Positions 17,233 through 26,451 of a DNA stretch of 64,000 nt are shown here, in pieces. Within the stretch, counting starts at the first letter, position 1; each line of letters starts with the position of its first letter. The DNA is from Clostridiales bacterium. Its GTDB lineage: Bacteria; Bacillota; Clostridia; Lachnospirales; Bianqueaceae. The position numbers and the translations under genes are program-made. A model generated the notes under the pieces. It saw only the letters and a program-made list of their open reading frames with translations. It was not told the DNA's origin and did no database searches. The stretch spans positions 22,368 to 86,367 of the forward strand of contig JAILDJ010000004.1 in assembly GCA_024689505.1 (NCBI GenBank), in the 5' to 3' direction.

Positions 17233-18631
17233 CTATCGGATGAATGACCGCCGCCGCACGTCCTCCAACCGCAGACCGCCGCAGGGGAACCGACCTGCCT
17301 ATGGGCGTCCTGCCGAGAGACGGCCTGCTTCGGGCAGACCTGGGATGAGACCTGCGCCTTCGGGTACAGGCGCGCCAAGAAGGCCTCAGGGAAAAGCCCG
17401 CTATCGGATCGAGAAGCCAGGCCGCCTGATCACAGCCGGTCTGATCCTGGTCCTTCTGATCTTCTTGCTCAGCAAGCTGGGCGGAGGTCACAAAACGGCT
17501 GAACCGCAGACGGCGGAATCCTCACAGGATACGGCGGATCGCGATGAGACCTACCGTAAGTCACAGGAGGAAAGCGCGGCCGCAGAAGAAGAAAAGGAAC
17601 TTGGAACAGGACAAAGGGGCTTGTATTCAGGCTATAAGACGACGGTCAGTGAGCTGGACGATCAGGTCATGGGCTTTATGAGCGGTATGATCCTGGCCCA
17701 TATCGACAATCATGCAAAGGATCCGGACCAGCAGCTGAGCGTGCAGAAAGTCCGTTACAATTACCATGTCGTTATCGATCCGGCCCATGGCGGGGAAGAC
17801 GTTGGTTTCATGGCCGGAGATGTGTCTGAAAACCGTCTGAACCTGATCTTCGCCCAGAAGATCCAGGGTAAAGTGCGGGAACTGGATCCGGCGATCGACG
17901 TGGTCCTGACCCGTGACAACGATGTGTTCGTTGAATTGGCAGACCGCGTCAGTTTGGCGAACAACCGCGATGCGGATCTGTTCGTCAATATCCAGTGTGC
18001 CTCCAATGAAGAGGATCCGGAAGCCAACGGCCTCGGCGTCCTGTATTGGGACAGTGAAGAGGGCACACCGCGCGGCAAGGAATCCTTGCACATCGGGATG
18101 AAGATCTCAGAAGTGGCTGCCGAGGCGCTGGGACTGAAAGACCGCGGTGTCCGCAGCGATATGATGGAAGTCCTGTACGAGACAACGATGCCGGCCCTTT
18201 CCATCAAACTGGGATATCTGACCAACGAACAAGATCTGGCGGCACTGACGGATGAAGTCCTGCAGGACCGCATGGCGGAAGCAGTGGCGAAAGTCATCGT
18301 GGAAGCGGTCAACCAGCATGAACCCCACGTAGACGTGAACATCCCCGAAGTGACCACGGCGAAGGATGACGATAGTGCATCCTCCTCGGATGCACAGACG
18401 GATTCTTCCGAGACATCGTCGGAAGATAGCTATGAAGAAGAAAGCTATACGGAAGACAGCTACGAAGAAGATAGCTATGCTGAGGACAGTTACGAAGAGG
18501 AGAGCTACGAAGAAGACGGTTACGAGGGCGACGGCTACGAAGGTGATGGTTACGAGGATGGGGACGGCGATGGCGATGGCCAGGAAGACGTCGGAGAAGT
18601 TGATGGTTATGACGAGGACGAGGACGAGTAG
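17225..18631 (+). CDS. Amidase_3-family (N-acetylmuramoyl-L-alanine amidase-like) membrane protein, catalytic residues apparently degenerate
   Basis: Basic N-terminus, TM (LITAGLILVLLIFLLSKLG), VVIDPAHGGEDVGF, SENRLNLIFAQKI; canonical SIHxN is NIQCAS; acidic SYEED tail. Confidence 0.85.
   Translation: MADYRMNDRRRTSSNRRPPQGNRPAYGRPAERRPASGRPGMRPAPSGTGAPRRPQGKARYRIEKPGRLITAGLILVLLIFLLSKLGGGHKTAEPQTAESSQDTADRDETYRKSQEESAAAEEEKELGTGQRGLYSGYKTTVSELDDQVMGFMSGMILAHIDNHAKDPDQQLSVQKVRYNYHVVIDPAHGGEDVGFMAGDVSENRLNLIFAQKIQGKVRELDPAIDVVLTRDNDVFVELADRVSLANNRDADLFVNIQCASNEEDPEANGLGVLYWDSEEGTPRGKESLHIGMKISEVAAEALGLKDRGVRSDMMEVLYETTMPALSIKLGYLTNEQDLAALTDEVLQDRMAEAVAKVIVEAVNQHEPHVDVNIPEVTTAKDDDSASSSDAQTDSSETSSEDSYEEESYTEDSYEEDSYAEDSYEEESYEEDGYEGDGYEGDGYEDGDGDGDGQEDVGEVDGYDEDEDE
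18421..18590 (+). repeat. in-frame degenerate repeat (~15-nt unit) encoding SYEED/GYEGD tail
   Basis: agctatgaagaagaaagctatacggaagacagctacgaagaagat... within the 17225..18631 CDS. Confidence 0.8.
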
Positions 18632-18642
18632 GAGGATGCGTC

Positions 18643-19701
18643 ATGGCAGTCATGGTATATAAATGCCCACACTGTGGTGCGGCTCTGGAATTCGATGCTG
18701 AAGCCCAGAAACTGACCTGCGATTATTGCAAATCGGAGTTCACACCTGAACAGGCTTTGGCGGTCGAACAGAATGTCGAGCCACAGGATATCCGTGAGGA
18801 GACACCGGAGGATTCCGAGTTCTTCAACGGTCATATCAAGGCATGGCATTGCCCGGAATGCGGGGCGGACATCGTGGCCGATGCCAATACGGCAGCGACC
18901 TTCTGCCGTTTCTGCGGTGCGCCTACATTGATCGAGACCAACCTGACCGGGGATTATCGTCCTGTACGGCTGATCCCGTTCAAGATCTCTAAAGAGGAGG
19001 CCAAAACGGCGTTCCTGAAATGGTGTCATAATGGTAAGATCACGCCAAAGGATTTTGCCAGTGAACAGCAGCTGGAAAAGATCACCGGTATGTACGTGCC
19101 TTTCTGGCTTTTCGATTGCCAGGTCGAAGGTCTCGCCAGCGGGATCGGTACCCGCCGCAGGTCCTGGATCCATGGAGATATAGAGTATACCAATACACAA
19201 TACTTCCGCATCCGCCGCCGGGCCAATCTGCATTTCATGAAAGTGCCGGCGGACGGTTCCAAGGGCATGGACAATCAAATGATGGACTATCTGGAGCCCT
19301 ATGATTATACCCAGCTGATCGAGTTCGAGATGCCCTATCTGGCGGGTTATATAGCCGAAAAATATGATGAGTCGCACGAGGTGGTGTACCCGCGGATCCA
19401 GGAGCGGATCGACAAGTATACCTATGCGCAGCTGCGCGATACGATCTCTGAATATCAGTCTGTGCAGATGGATGGACATAAGACGATCTTCCATAAGAGC
19501 GATGCCATGTATTCCATGCTGCCGGTCTGGATGCTGACCTATCGTTATCAAGGGAAAAACTACCTGTTCGCCATGAATGGGCAGAATGGTAAGGTCGTGG
19601 GCGATCCACCCAAGGATCACCGTAGGATCCTGTTCAGGTCCGGTGTTTTGGGCGTCATCATCTACGTGATCCTTTTCTTGATCGGAGGGTTCCTGTTATG
19701 A
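18643..19701 (+). CDS. Membrane protein with two zinc-ribbon motifs (TFIIB-type zinc ribbon family)
   Basis: CPHCGAALEFDAEAQKLTCDYCKSEF; CPECGADIVADANTAATFCRFCGAPT; C-terminal TM. Confidence 0.8.
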   Translation: MAVMVYKCPHCGAALEFDAEAQKLTCDYCKSEFTPEQALAVEQNVEPQDIREETPEDSEFFNGHIKAWHCPECGADIVADANTAATFCRFCGAPTLIETNLTGDYRPVRLIPFKISKEEAKTAFLKWCHNGKITPKDFASEQQLEKITGMYVPFWLFDCQVEGLASGIGTRRRSWIHGDIEYTNTQYFRIRRRANLHFMKVPADGSKGMDNQMMDYLEPYDYTQLIEFEMPYLAGYIAEKYDESHEVVYPRIQERIDKYTYAQLRDTISEYQSVQMDGHKTIFHKSDAMYSMLPVWMLTYRYQGKNYLFAMNGQNGKVVGDPPKDHRRILFRSGVLGVIIYVILFLIGGFLL

Positions 19702-20513
19702 GACATATGAATCTGATCCGGATCCTCACGTGCCTGTTCACTGTACTGCTGTTGCATCCGATTTTCCTGCATGCGGAAGTGACCGGCCAGCGCGTCTACG
19801 ATGAAGCGGACATCCTGAGTGAAGAAGAAGAGATCCGTCTGGAACAGCTCTGCAAATCCTATGCGGATGAGACCCATATGGATTTCGTGATCCTGACGAC
19901 CGACGATGCACAGTCCAAGACGTCGGAAGCCTTCGCGGATGACTTCTACGATGAAGGCGGTTTTGGTTATGACAAGCCGCAGGGGAACGGCGTCCTGTTC
20001 TTGATCGACATGGACAACCGGGAGATCTGCATTTCCACGTGCGGTGATGCGATCTATTATATGACGGACAAGCGGATCGACGAGGTCCTGGAAGCGGTCT
20101 ATGAATCGGTCTCTGTGGGAGATTACGGTGGCGGCTGCAAGACCTTCTTGCAGAAGACGGCGGCGTTCCTGAAAAGCGATCCCTACGCGCGGCCTACGCT
20201 CAAGCAGCGGATGCTTGCGTCGTTGAAACGCAGTCCGATCTACATCGCGATCGCTGCGGTCGTCGCGTGTGTGTATGGCGGCTCTTTGAAGAGATCCCGC
20301 GCGTACAGAAACACTACGAATTTCACGACCTATCAGGATCGGGGCAATTTCCACCTGGTCCAGCGGGAAGACTTCTTCCTGCGGGAGACGACTACGACGC
20401 GCAGGATCGTCACGGATACGGGACGTGGAAGCGGCGGAGGACACAGCGGCGGTTCATCCACCCATGTATCATCCGGCGGTGTCACCCATGGCGGCGGCAG
20501 CATGAAATTCTAG
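19698..20513 (+). CDS. TPM domain-containing membrane protein
   Basis: Signal peptide, VYDEADILSEEEEIRLEQLCKSYADETHMDFVILTTDDA; Gly/Ser-rich C-terminus GRGSGGGHSGGSSTHVSSGGVTHGGGSMKF. Confidence 0.8.
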   Translation: MRHMNLIRILTCLFTVLLLHPIFLHAEVTGQRVYDEADILSEEEEIRLEQLCKSYADETHMDFVILTTDDAQSKTSEAFADDFYDEGGFGYDKPQGNGVLFLIDMDNREICISTCGDAIYYMTDKRIDEVLEAVYESVSVGDYGGGCKTFLQKTAAFLKSDPYARPTLKQRMLASLKRSPIYIAIAAVVACVYGGSLKRSRAYRNTTNFTTYQDRGNFHLVQREDFFLRETTTTRRIVTDTGRGSGGGHSGGSSTHVSSGGVTHGGGSMKF

Positions 20514-20549
20514 TTAACGAATAAATATTATATACAGGGAGGTTTTTCT

Positions 20550-21998
20550 ATGACCCAGCAGTGGGATGTATTGATTGCGGGCGGCGGTGTGATCGGCGCC
20601 TCGATCGCGCGGGAACTGTCCCGATATGAACTCAAGACAGCACTGGTCGAAGCAAACAGTGATCTTGCTTTAGGTACTTCCGGCGCCAACTCCGGTATCG
20701 TTCATGCCGGCTACGATGCCATGCCCGGCACACTGATGGCCGAATTGAATGTGCGCGGCAATGCGATGTATCCGGAACTATGTTCCAAACTGGAGATCCC
20801 CTTCGAGCCCATCGGTTCGCTGGTGCTGGCCTTCGATGAGGACGATGAGACCACGATCCGCAAACTGTACGAGCGCGGTCAGGTCAACGGTGTACCGGAT
20901 CTTAAGATCCTGAGCGCGGAAGAGGTCAAAGCGATGGAGCCGCATGTGACAGAGACTGTGCGCGGTGCACTTTACGCGCCGACAGCCGGTGTCGTCTCTC
21001 CATATGAAGCGACGATCGCGATCGCTGAAAATGCGGCGGAAAACGGCGTTTCCTTCTATCTGGAACATCCGGTAACGGCTGTGCGCAAGACGGAAGACGG
21101 TTTTGTCGTAACAGCCGGCGGTGAGGAATTCTCCTGCAGGATCCTCATCAACTGCTGCGGCGTGCATGCGAATGAACTCAGCCGCATGGCCGGTGGCGAA
21201 CCCTTTGAGGTGACGGGCCGCAAGGGTGAGTACATCCTGTATGATAAAAACCTCGGTGGATATGTCAGTCACGTGCTGTTCCAGCCGCCAAGCAAGATGG
21301 GCAAAGGTATCCTGGTCACGCAGACAGCCGAAGGCAACATGCTGATCGGTCCCAGCAGCGTCGATGTCGATGATATCGACGACACAGCGACGACCCAGGA
21401 AGGTCTGGACGGCGTCCTGGCAACTGCCCGCCGCTCCTGCCCGAATCTGCCTGCCGGAGGCGCGATCACCACATTCGCCGGCATGCGTGCCGTTATTGGC
21501 GAAGATTTCATCATCCGGTATTCTGACCTCGTAGATGGCCTGCTGCAGACAGCGGGTATCTGCTCTCCGGGTCTCACCGCGGCACCCGCGATCGCGGAAA
21601 AGGTGGCCGGTCTGGTGAGTGAGCGTTTGGAACTGAAAGCCAAGGCGCAGTGGAAAGACACGCGCGAGGGGATCCCGCCGTTCAATAAGCTGGACTGGGA
21701 TGCCCGACAGAAACTGATCGAGCAGGATCCGGCCTATGCCCGCATGGTCTGCCGTTGTGAAACGGTGACCGAGGGACAGATCGTTAAGGCGCTGCATTCT
21801 CCGATCCCTGTGTATACCATCGACGGTGTGAAGCGTCGCTGCCGCGCCGGCATGGGACGCTGTCAGGGCAGCTTCTGCACACCGCGTGTCATGGACATCA
21901 TCGCAAGAGAATCCGGCATTCCGTTCGCGGAAGTCAGCAAGAACGGGGCAGATGCAAAACTGATCACTGGAACATTAAAAGGAGGTGCCGCAGAATGA
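20550..21998 (+). CDS. GlpA-like FAD-dependent glycerol-3-phosphate dehydrogenase with BFD-like [2Fe-2S] domain
   Basis: DVLIAGGGVIGASIARELSRYELKTALVE; C-terminal CRCETVTEGQIVKAL...CRAGMGRCQGSFC. Confidence 0.87.
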   Translation: MTQQWDVLIAGGGVIGASIARELSRYELKTALVEANSDLALGTSGANSGIVHAGYDAMPGTLMAELNVRGNAMYPELCSKLEIPFEPIGSLVLAFDEDDETTIRKLYERGQVNGVPDLKILSAEEVKAMEPHVTETVRGALYAPTAGVVSPYEATIAIAENAAENGVSFYLEHPVTAVRKTEDGFVVTAGGEEFSCRILINCCGVHANELSRMAGGEPFEVTGRKGEYILYDKNLGGYVSHVLFQPPSKMGKGILVTQTAEGNMLIGPSSVDVDDIDDTATTQEGLDGVLATARRSCPNLPAGGAITTFAGMRAVIGEDFIIRYSDLVDGLLQTAGICSPGLTAAPAIAEKVAGLVSERLELKAKAQWKDTREGIPPFNKLDWDARQKLIEQDPAYARMVCRCETVTEGQIVKALHSPIPVYTIDGVKRRCRAGMGRCQGSFCTPRVMDIIARESGIPFAEVSKNGADAKLITGTLKGGAAE

Positions 21999-23257
21999 AC
22001 CGTAAGATCGATACTTTGATCGTAGGCGGCGGTCCGGCCGGACTGGCGGCTGCCTGTGCCTGTTATGACGGCGGTGTCCGTGATATCCTGATCGTAGAGC
22101 GTGACGTGCATCTGGGCGGCATCCTGCAGCAGTGCATCCACAACGGATTCGGCCTGCAGTGGTTCAAAGAAGAACTGACCGGCCCCGAGTACGCGCAGCG
22201 TTTCGTGGACGAAGCTGCAAAGCGTGAGATCCCCTATATGACCGAGACTATGGTCCTGGAGATCACCAAAGATAAAAAAGTATATTGTGTCAACCCGGAA
22301 GAGGGCGTTGTTGTTTTTGAATGCAAGACCATCATCCTGGCCATGGGCTGCCGTGAACGCGTCCGTGGTAATCTGAAGATCCCCGGGACCCGTCCCGCCG
22401 GCGTGTATTCTGCCGGCCTGGCACAGCGCCTGGTCAACCTGGAAGGCGTCATGCCGGGCAAAGAAGTCGTCATCCTGGGCTCTGGTGATATCGGCCTGAT
22501 CATGGCCCGCCGCATGAAGTGGGAAGGTGCTGACGTCAAGATGGTCTGCGAGATCATGCCGTATTCTTCCGGACTGGCCCGTAATATCCAGCAGTGCCTG
22601 AAGGACAATGACATCCCGCTGCACCTGAACACCACGGTCGTCAAGGTCCACGGCAAGAAGCGTGTAGAAGGCGTCACCATCGCGAAGGTCGATGAGAACC
22701 GCCGGCCCATCAAGGAAACAGAGCAGTTTGTGCCTTGTGATACGCTGATGCTGTCGGTAGGTCTGCTGCCGGAGAACGAGCTGTCCCGCGGCATGGATCT
22801 GGTCATGGATCCGGTCACCGGCGGTCCGGCTGTCGATGAGAACCGTCAGACGTCTGTGCGCGGCGTGTATGCCTGCGGCAATGTCCTGCACGTCCATGAT
22901 ATCGTCGACTTTGTTTCCAAGGAAAGCATGATCGCAGGAGCAGCTGCGGCAGAGTACGTCAAGAACGAGCCGGAGCAGGAGACCAAAGCCGTGACGATGC
23001 AGCCAGGCACCAACGTCCGCTATATCGTACCGCAGCGCTTGGTCGCGCCGGAAGCCTGCAGCCTGTACTTCCGTGTCGGCGCCCCGCTCGGCGCTGGAGA
23101 GATCCGTTTGACAGCCGATGGTGAGACGCTTCTGACGCGCAAGTTCATCCGTGCGGTCCCCGGCGAGATGGAAGAACTGCCCTTGAAACAGGAGATCGCC
23201 GAAAAGCTGTATAACGCCAAAGACGTCGTCGTTTCGGCAATAGAGAAGGAGGCCTGA
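21995..23257 (+). CDS. NAD(P)/FAD-dependent oxidoreductase, partner of GlpA-like protein
   Basis: DTLIVGGGPAGLAAACACYDGGVRDILIVERD; VVILGSGDIGLIMARRMKWEGADVKMVCE; overlaps previous CDS by 4 nt. Confidence 0.87.
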   Translation: MNRKIDTLIVGGGPAGLAAACACYDGGVRDILIVERDVHLGGILQQCIHNGFGLQWFKEELTGPEYAQRFVDEAAKREIPYMTETMVLEITKDKKVYCVNPEEGVVVFECKTIILAMGCRERVRGNLKIPGTRPAGVYSAGLAQRLVNLEGVMPGKEVVILGSGDIGLIMARRMKWEGADVKMVCEIMPYSSGLARNIQQCLKDNDIPLHLNTTVVKVHGKKRVEGVTIAKVDENRRPIKETEQFVPCDTLMLSVGLLPENELSRGMDLVMDPVTGGPAVDENRQTSVRGVYACGNVLHVHDIVDFVSKESMIAGAAAAEYVKNEPEQETKAVTMQPGTNVRYIVPQRLVAPEACSLYFRVGAPLGAGEIRLTADGETLLTRKFIRAVPGEMEELPLKQEIAEKLYNAKDVVVSAIEKEA

Positions 23258-23260
23258 ACC

Positions 23261-23620
23261 ATGAGAGTTGAAGAAATGGTCTGCATCCTGTGCCCGCGCG
23301 GCTGCCATCTGACAGTCACGCAGGATGGTGATGATATCCAGGTGACAGGCAATACCTGTCCCCGCGGCAAACAGTATGGTATCAATGAATTGACGCATCC
23401 GATGCGTACGGTCACGACCTCTGTATATGTGGAGGATCCGGGACGCGACAAAATGCTGTCGGTCAAAACGAACCAAGCCGTTCCGAAGGAAAAGATCGAA
23501 GAAGTTTTGGCCATCGTCAAGACCGTCAAGGCGAAGACGCCGGTCAAGGTCGGTGACGTGCTGGTCGCCGGGATCGCCGGCACAGAGGCGGATCTGGTTG
23601 CGACCCGCAACATAGACTAA
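23261..23620 (+). CDS. DUF1667 domain protein
   Basis: CILCPRGCHLTVTQDG...GNTCPRGKQYGINELTHPMRTVTTSV; immediately downstream of the oxidoreductase pair. Confidence 0.87.
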   Translation: MRVEEMVCILCPRGCHLTVTQDGDDIQVTGNTCPRGKQYGINELTHPMRTVTTSVYVEDPGRDKMLSVKTNQAVPKEKIEEVLAIVKTVKAKTPVKVGDVLVAGIAGTEADLVATRNID

Positions 23621-23623
23621 AAA

Positions 23624-23670
23624 GAAAGAAGCTTCTTTCTGGCACAAATGCCTGAGAAGCTTCTTTTTTT
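23624..23670 (+). terminator. intrinsic terminator after DUF1667 gene
   Basis: AAAGAAGCTTCT...AGAAGCTTCTTTTTTT. Confidence 0.85.
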
Positions 23671-23763
23671 GCGGGTCCTTGGGATCCGTATGGGTAACGC
23701 CTGATGGTTGCGTGGATGGACCTGGCGCGCGTTCCTCCATATCAAATGACAAAATCCCCAGTA

Positions 23764-24090
23764 TTACAAAAGAATATCACGCAGAAGTGTTACTGCAAAT
23801 TGTTGTTCAGTACGCGATAGAGAACTAAAAAGCCGACCGATCTCATTCATGGATCCCGCCGGCTCCTCGTAAGACTCGATTCCCGCGAATAACTCGGAGA
23901 ATGTGATATCTAAAGCCTTTGTGATGTGTTCCAATGTCGTGAGTGTAGCACATTTGACGCCTCGCTCCACGGCACTGATATACACTGGATGCAGATCAGC
24001 GCGTTCGGCCAGCTGCTCCTGCGTCATGTGATGCGCCAGCCGTTGGTTCTGGATGCGCACACCTAATTCTTTGATAAGAAGCTGGTTCAT
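23764..24090 (-). CDS. XRE-family HTH transcriptional regulator
   Basis: LGVRIQNQRLAHHMTQEQLAERADLHPVYISAVERGVKCATLTTLEHITKAL. Confidence 0.85.
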   Translation of the reverse strand: MNQLLIKELGVRIQNQRLAHHMTQEQLAERADLHPVYISAVERGVKCATLTTLEHITKALDITFSELFAGIESYEEPAGSMNEIGRLFSSLSRTEQQFAVTLLRDILL

Positions 24091-24156
24091 AGGCCCTCCT
24101 TTCTTTCAGGAGGACCACGTGCAGGCAAATGACAGCATCCTCAGGCGGGACCGTCC

Positions 24157-24486
24157 TTATCTGCCGGTATGCTCGATGGCTGTCAGATCGTCGACCAGAG
24201 CCCGGATATGTTCCAATTGTCTTTCATTCAGCGTTTTCAGTTTTTCGACCAGGTCGGAGAGCTCGGCAGGATATGAGATGTTCATTTCCAAAAAGGCGCC
24301 GGGCGTAATGTCCAGGTATTCGCAGATCTTCAGGAACATCGGAAGAGAAGGCAGTGATTTGCCACATTCGATGTCGTGGATATATCCCTGATTTTGGTCG
24401 AGCGCGACGCTCATGGTCCTGGCAGAAACGTTTTTTCGCTCCCGCAGGCGCATCAAGCGTTGCCTGAAATCATATTCAAATGCCAT
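24157..24486 (-). CDS. XRE-family HTH transcriptional regulator
   Basis: RLMRLRERKNVSARTMSVALDQNQGYIHDIECGKSLPSLPMFLKICEYLDI. Confidence 0.83.
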   Translation of the reverse strand: MAFEYDFRQRLMRLRERKNVSARTMSVALDQNQGYIHDIECGKSLPSLPMFLKICEYLDITPGAFLEMNISYPAELSDLVEKLKTLNERQLEHIRALVDDLTAIEHTGR

Positions 24487-24587
24487 AGGATCCTCACTTC
24501 CTTTATGCTTGATCAGATGGAGACCGTATCAGTATTATATCCGATATCGAGACACAAAAGGGTGGACTGGAACCTTTTTTTATGCAG

Positions 24588-24625
24588 AAGCATCGGAAGA
24601 AATCCTGCGAAATCTTCCGATGCTT
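24588..24625. other. 13-bp perfect hairpin between carbohydrate-binding lipoprotein gene and XRE gene
   Basis: AAGCATCGGAAGA / TCTTCCGATGCTT, 12-nt loop; no U-tract on the transcribed (minus) strand. Confidence 0.6.
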
Positions 24626-24659
24626 TGGATATTATCATATTTGTGTGAAGGGGGATCGT

Positions 24660-26426
24660 TCAACGGACTTTGGGCCCTTGCATGCCGCCCATGCCACCCA
24701 TCATGCCGCCTTGGCCATACAAGGCTTCTGTCATTTCGATCTCCACGGAGGTCTGGCCTATCGTCAGTGTATATGTCGAACCGACCTGGATCGCCGGATC
24801 ACTGAGTACAAGGGAAGAGAAATCTTTTTGCGGAGTATAGCTGAGGATCTCCTTGCCGGAACTATCAGTCAGGGTGATCGTGGTACCGGCACTGACAAGG
24901 CCGACATTGTATAGGATCGAACCCTGACCTTCCGCAGCGGAGAGGTTCAAGGCCATGCCGGAGGGTCCAACAGCGATCAGCTGGCCACCCGTGATCACAG
25001 CCTGACCGTCATAATCCAAGGCCGCATTTCCTTCGTTGACCGGTCCGTCTACGATCACAACACCTCCCGTAATGTACATAGAACCGTTGGAATCCAGTCC
25101 ATCTCCCGAAGCATCGACATACAGTGTACCGCCGGAGATCGTCAAAGTGGGAGAGCCGCTGCCGGCAGCATTGACACCGTCATCATCAGCATTCAAAGTC
25201 GTGTTGCCGCCCGCGATAGTGATCTTATAACCCTCCAGTCCTTCGTGGCAGGAAAGGATCTCGATCTCTCCATCCTGGATCGTCAGAGCCTGTTCCGCAT
25301 GCAGCGCATCGTCCCCGGCGGCGATCATGAAGGCACCGTTTTCTAAGGTCAGATCTCCATCCGTGTGCAGGGCGTCGTCCGCCGTGTTGATGCGGAACGT
25401 TCCGTTCTGGATCAGGATCCCTACGTCGGATTTGATCCCTTTCAGCGATGTCTCGTCGTCGGTGGAACCATTGTTTTTCTGGGTGCTGTTTTCATAGCCT
25501 CCGCCGCTCAGGATACTGAGGGCTCCATCCAGGATCGTCACCTGCCCGGAGGCATCGATGCCATCACCTGCCTCCGCGGACAGGTTGACGGTCCCACCGC
25601 TCATATAGAACCATCCTTGAGAAGCGTCATCTGTATTTTCGATCTGGATGGCGTCCTTGCCGCTGGTGATATCCAAAGTACCGGCCGCGATACGGACACT
25701 GTCGTTGACATCCAGTCCTTTGCCGGCGGCGGTGATCGAAAGGCTGCCTGCGGTGATCTTCAGATCGTCTTTGGCAGCGATCCCATGCCCGGTCTCGCAG
25801 GTAAGGGTAAGAGTGCCATCCCCGTTGATCGTTAGATCCTCTTTGGCATAGATGGCCGCGTCGATCTTGTCATCTGTAAACGTACCAGTGGATGAGAGGG
25901 TGTTGCCCGTGCCGGCGGCCAAAGTCAGGAAGACCTTGTCAGCGCTCTTGATGTACAAGGCAGCGCTGTTTTCACAGGTCACGGAAGCATTGTCCAGCAC
26001 CAGCTGGATCTTGGCGGTCTCGGTGGTATCGATGATGATCTGGCCGTTGGACAGGGTCCCGGACAGTACATAGGTACCTTCTTTGCTGATCAAAATGGTA
26101 TCCCCATCGATCTGCACACCGGCACCGTCCGCGGTAGAAGCACCATCGGATAAGGTGATGTGGGTGTCAGCTTCATAAGAGGCGTCTAGATCCCGTTCCG
26201 TGAAGTACTCGTCGGCCTGGGCGGATTCTGTATTCGCAGACACAGCTTCCGTGGTGCTTTCTTCCGATGCGTCTTCATTGGATGCCGGTTCCGTGGAGCT
26301 TTCTTCGGAGACGATCGCTTCAGGGGCTGCCTTGCTTTGATCCACGGTATTCGTGGCGGAAGAGCAGGCGGTGAAGATCGTACTGAGTAGTAAGAACATA
26401 GGGATCAATATCGAATAGAGTTTCAT
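24660..26426 (-). CDS. Carbohydrate-binding domain-containing (DUF4353-like) lipoprotein, beta-repeat protein
   Basis: Lipobox IFTACSSATN; many repeats such as DGTLTLTCETGHGIAAKDDLKITAGSLSITAAGKGLDVNDSVRIAAGTLDITSGKDAIQIENTDD. Start at 26426 with SD gaggtgc. Confidence 0.82.
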   Translation of the reverse strand: MKLYSILIPMFLLLSTIFTACSSATNTVDQSKAAPEAIVSEESSTEPASNEDASEESTTEAVSANTESAQADEYFTERDLDASYEADTHITLSDGASTADGAGVQIDGDTILISKEGTYVLSGTLSNGQIIIDTTETAKIQLVLDNASVTCENSAALYIKSADKVFLTLAAGTGNTLSSTGTFTDDKIDAAIYAKEDLTINGDGTLTLTCETGHGIAAKDDLKITAGSLSITAAGKGLDVNDSVRIAAGTLDITSGKDAIQIENTDDASQGWFYMSGGTVNLSAEAGDGIDASGQVTILDGALSILSGGGYENSTQKNNGSTDDETSLKGIKSDVGILIQNGTFRINTADDALHTDGDLTLENGAFMIAAGDDALHAEQALTIQDGEIEILSCHEGLEGYKITIAGGNTTLNADDDGVNAAGSGSPTLTISGGTLYVDASGDGLDSNGSMYITGGVVIVDGPVNEGNAALDYDGQAVITGGQLIAVGPSGMALNLSAAEGQGSILYNVGLVSAGTTITLTDSSGKEILSYTPQKDFSSLVLSDPAIQVGSTYTLTIGQTSVEIEMTEALYGQGGMMGGMGGMQGPKVR

Positions 26427-26451
26427 AAAGTGCACCTCGTTTCTTTTTCTA

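Noticed and set aside
18366-18662. 98-aa Thr/Arg/Lys-rich ORF
   Set aside because: Alternative-frame reading of the acidic YEED repeat region; low-complexity artefact.
21863-23752. 629-aa minus-strand ORF
   Set aside because: Antisense to the clearly coding FAD-oxidoreductase/DUF1667 genes; His/Asp/Arg-rich composition typical of a shadow ORF in a GC-rich coding region.
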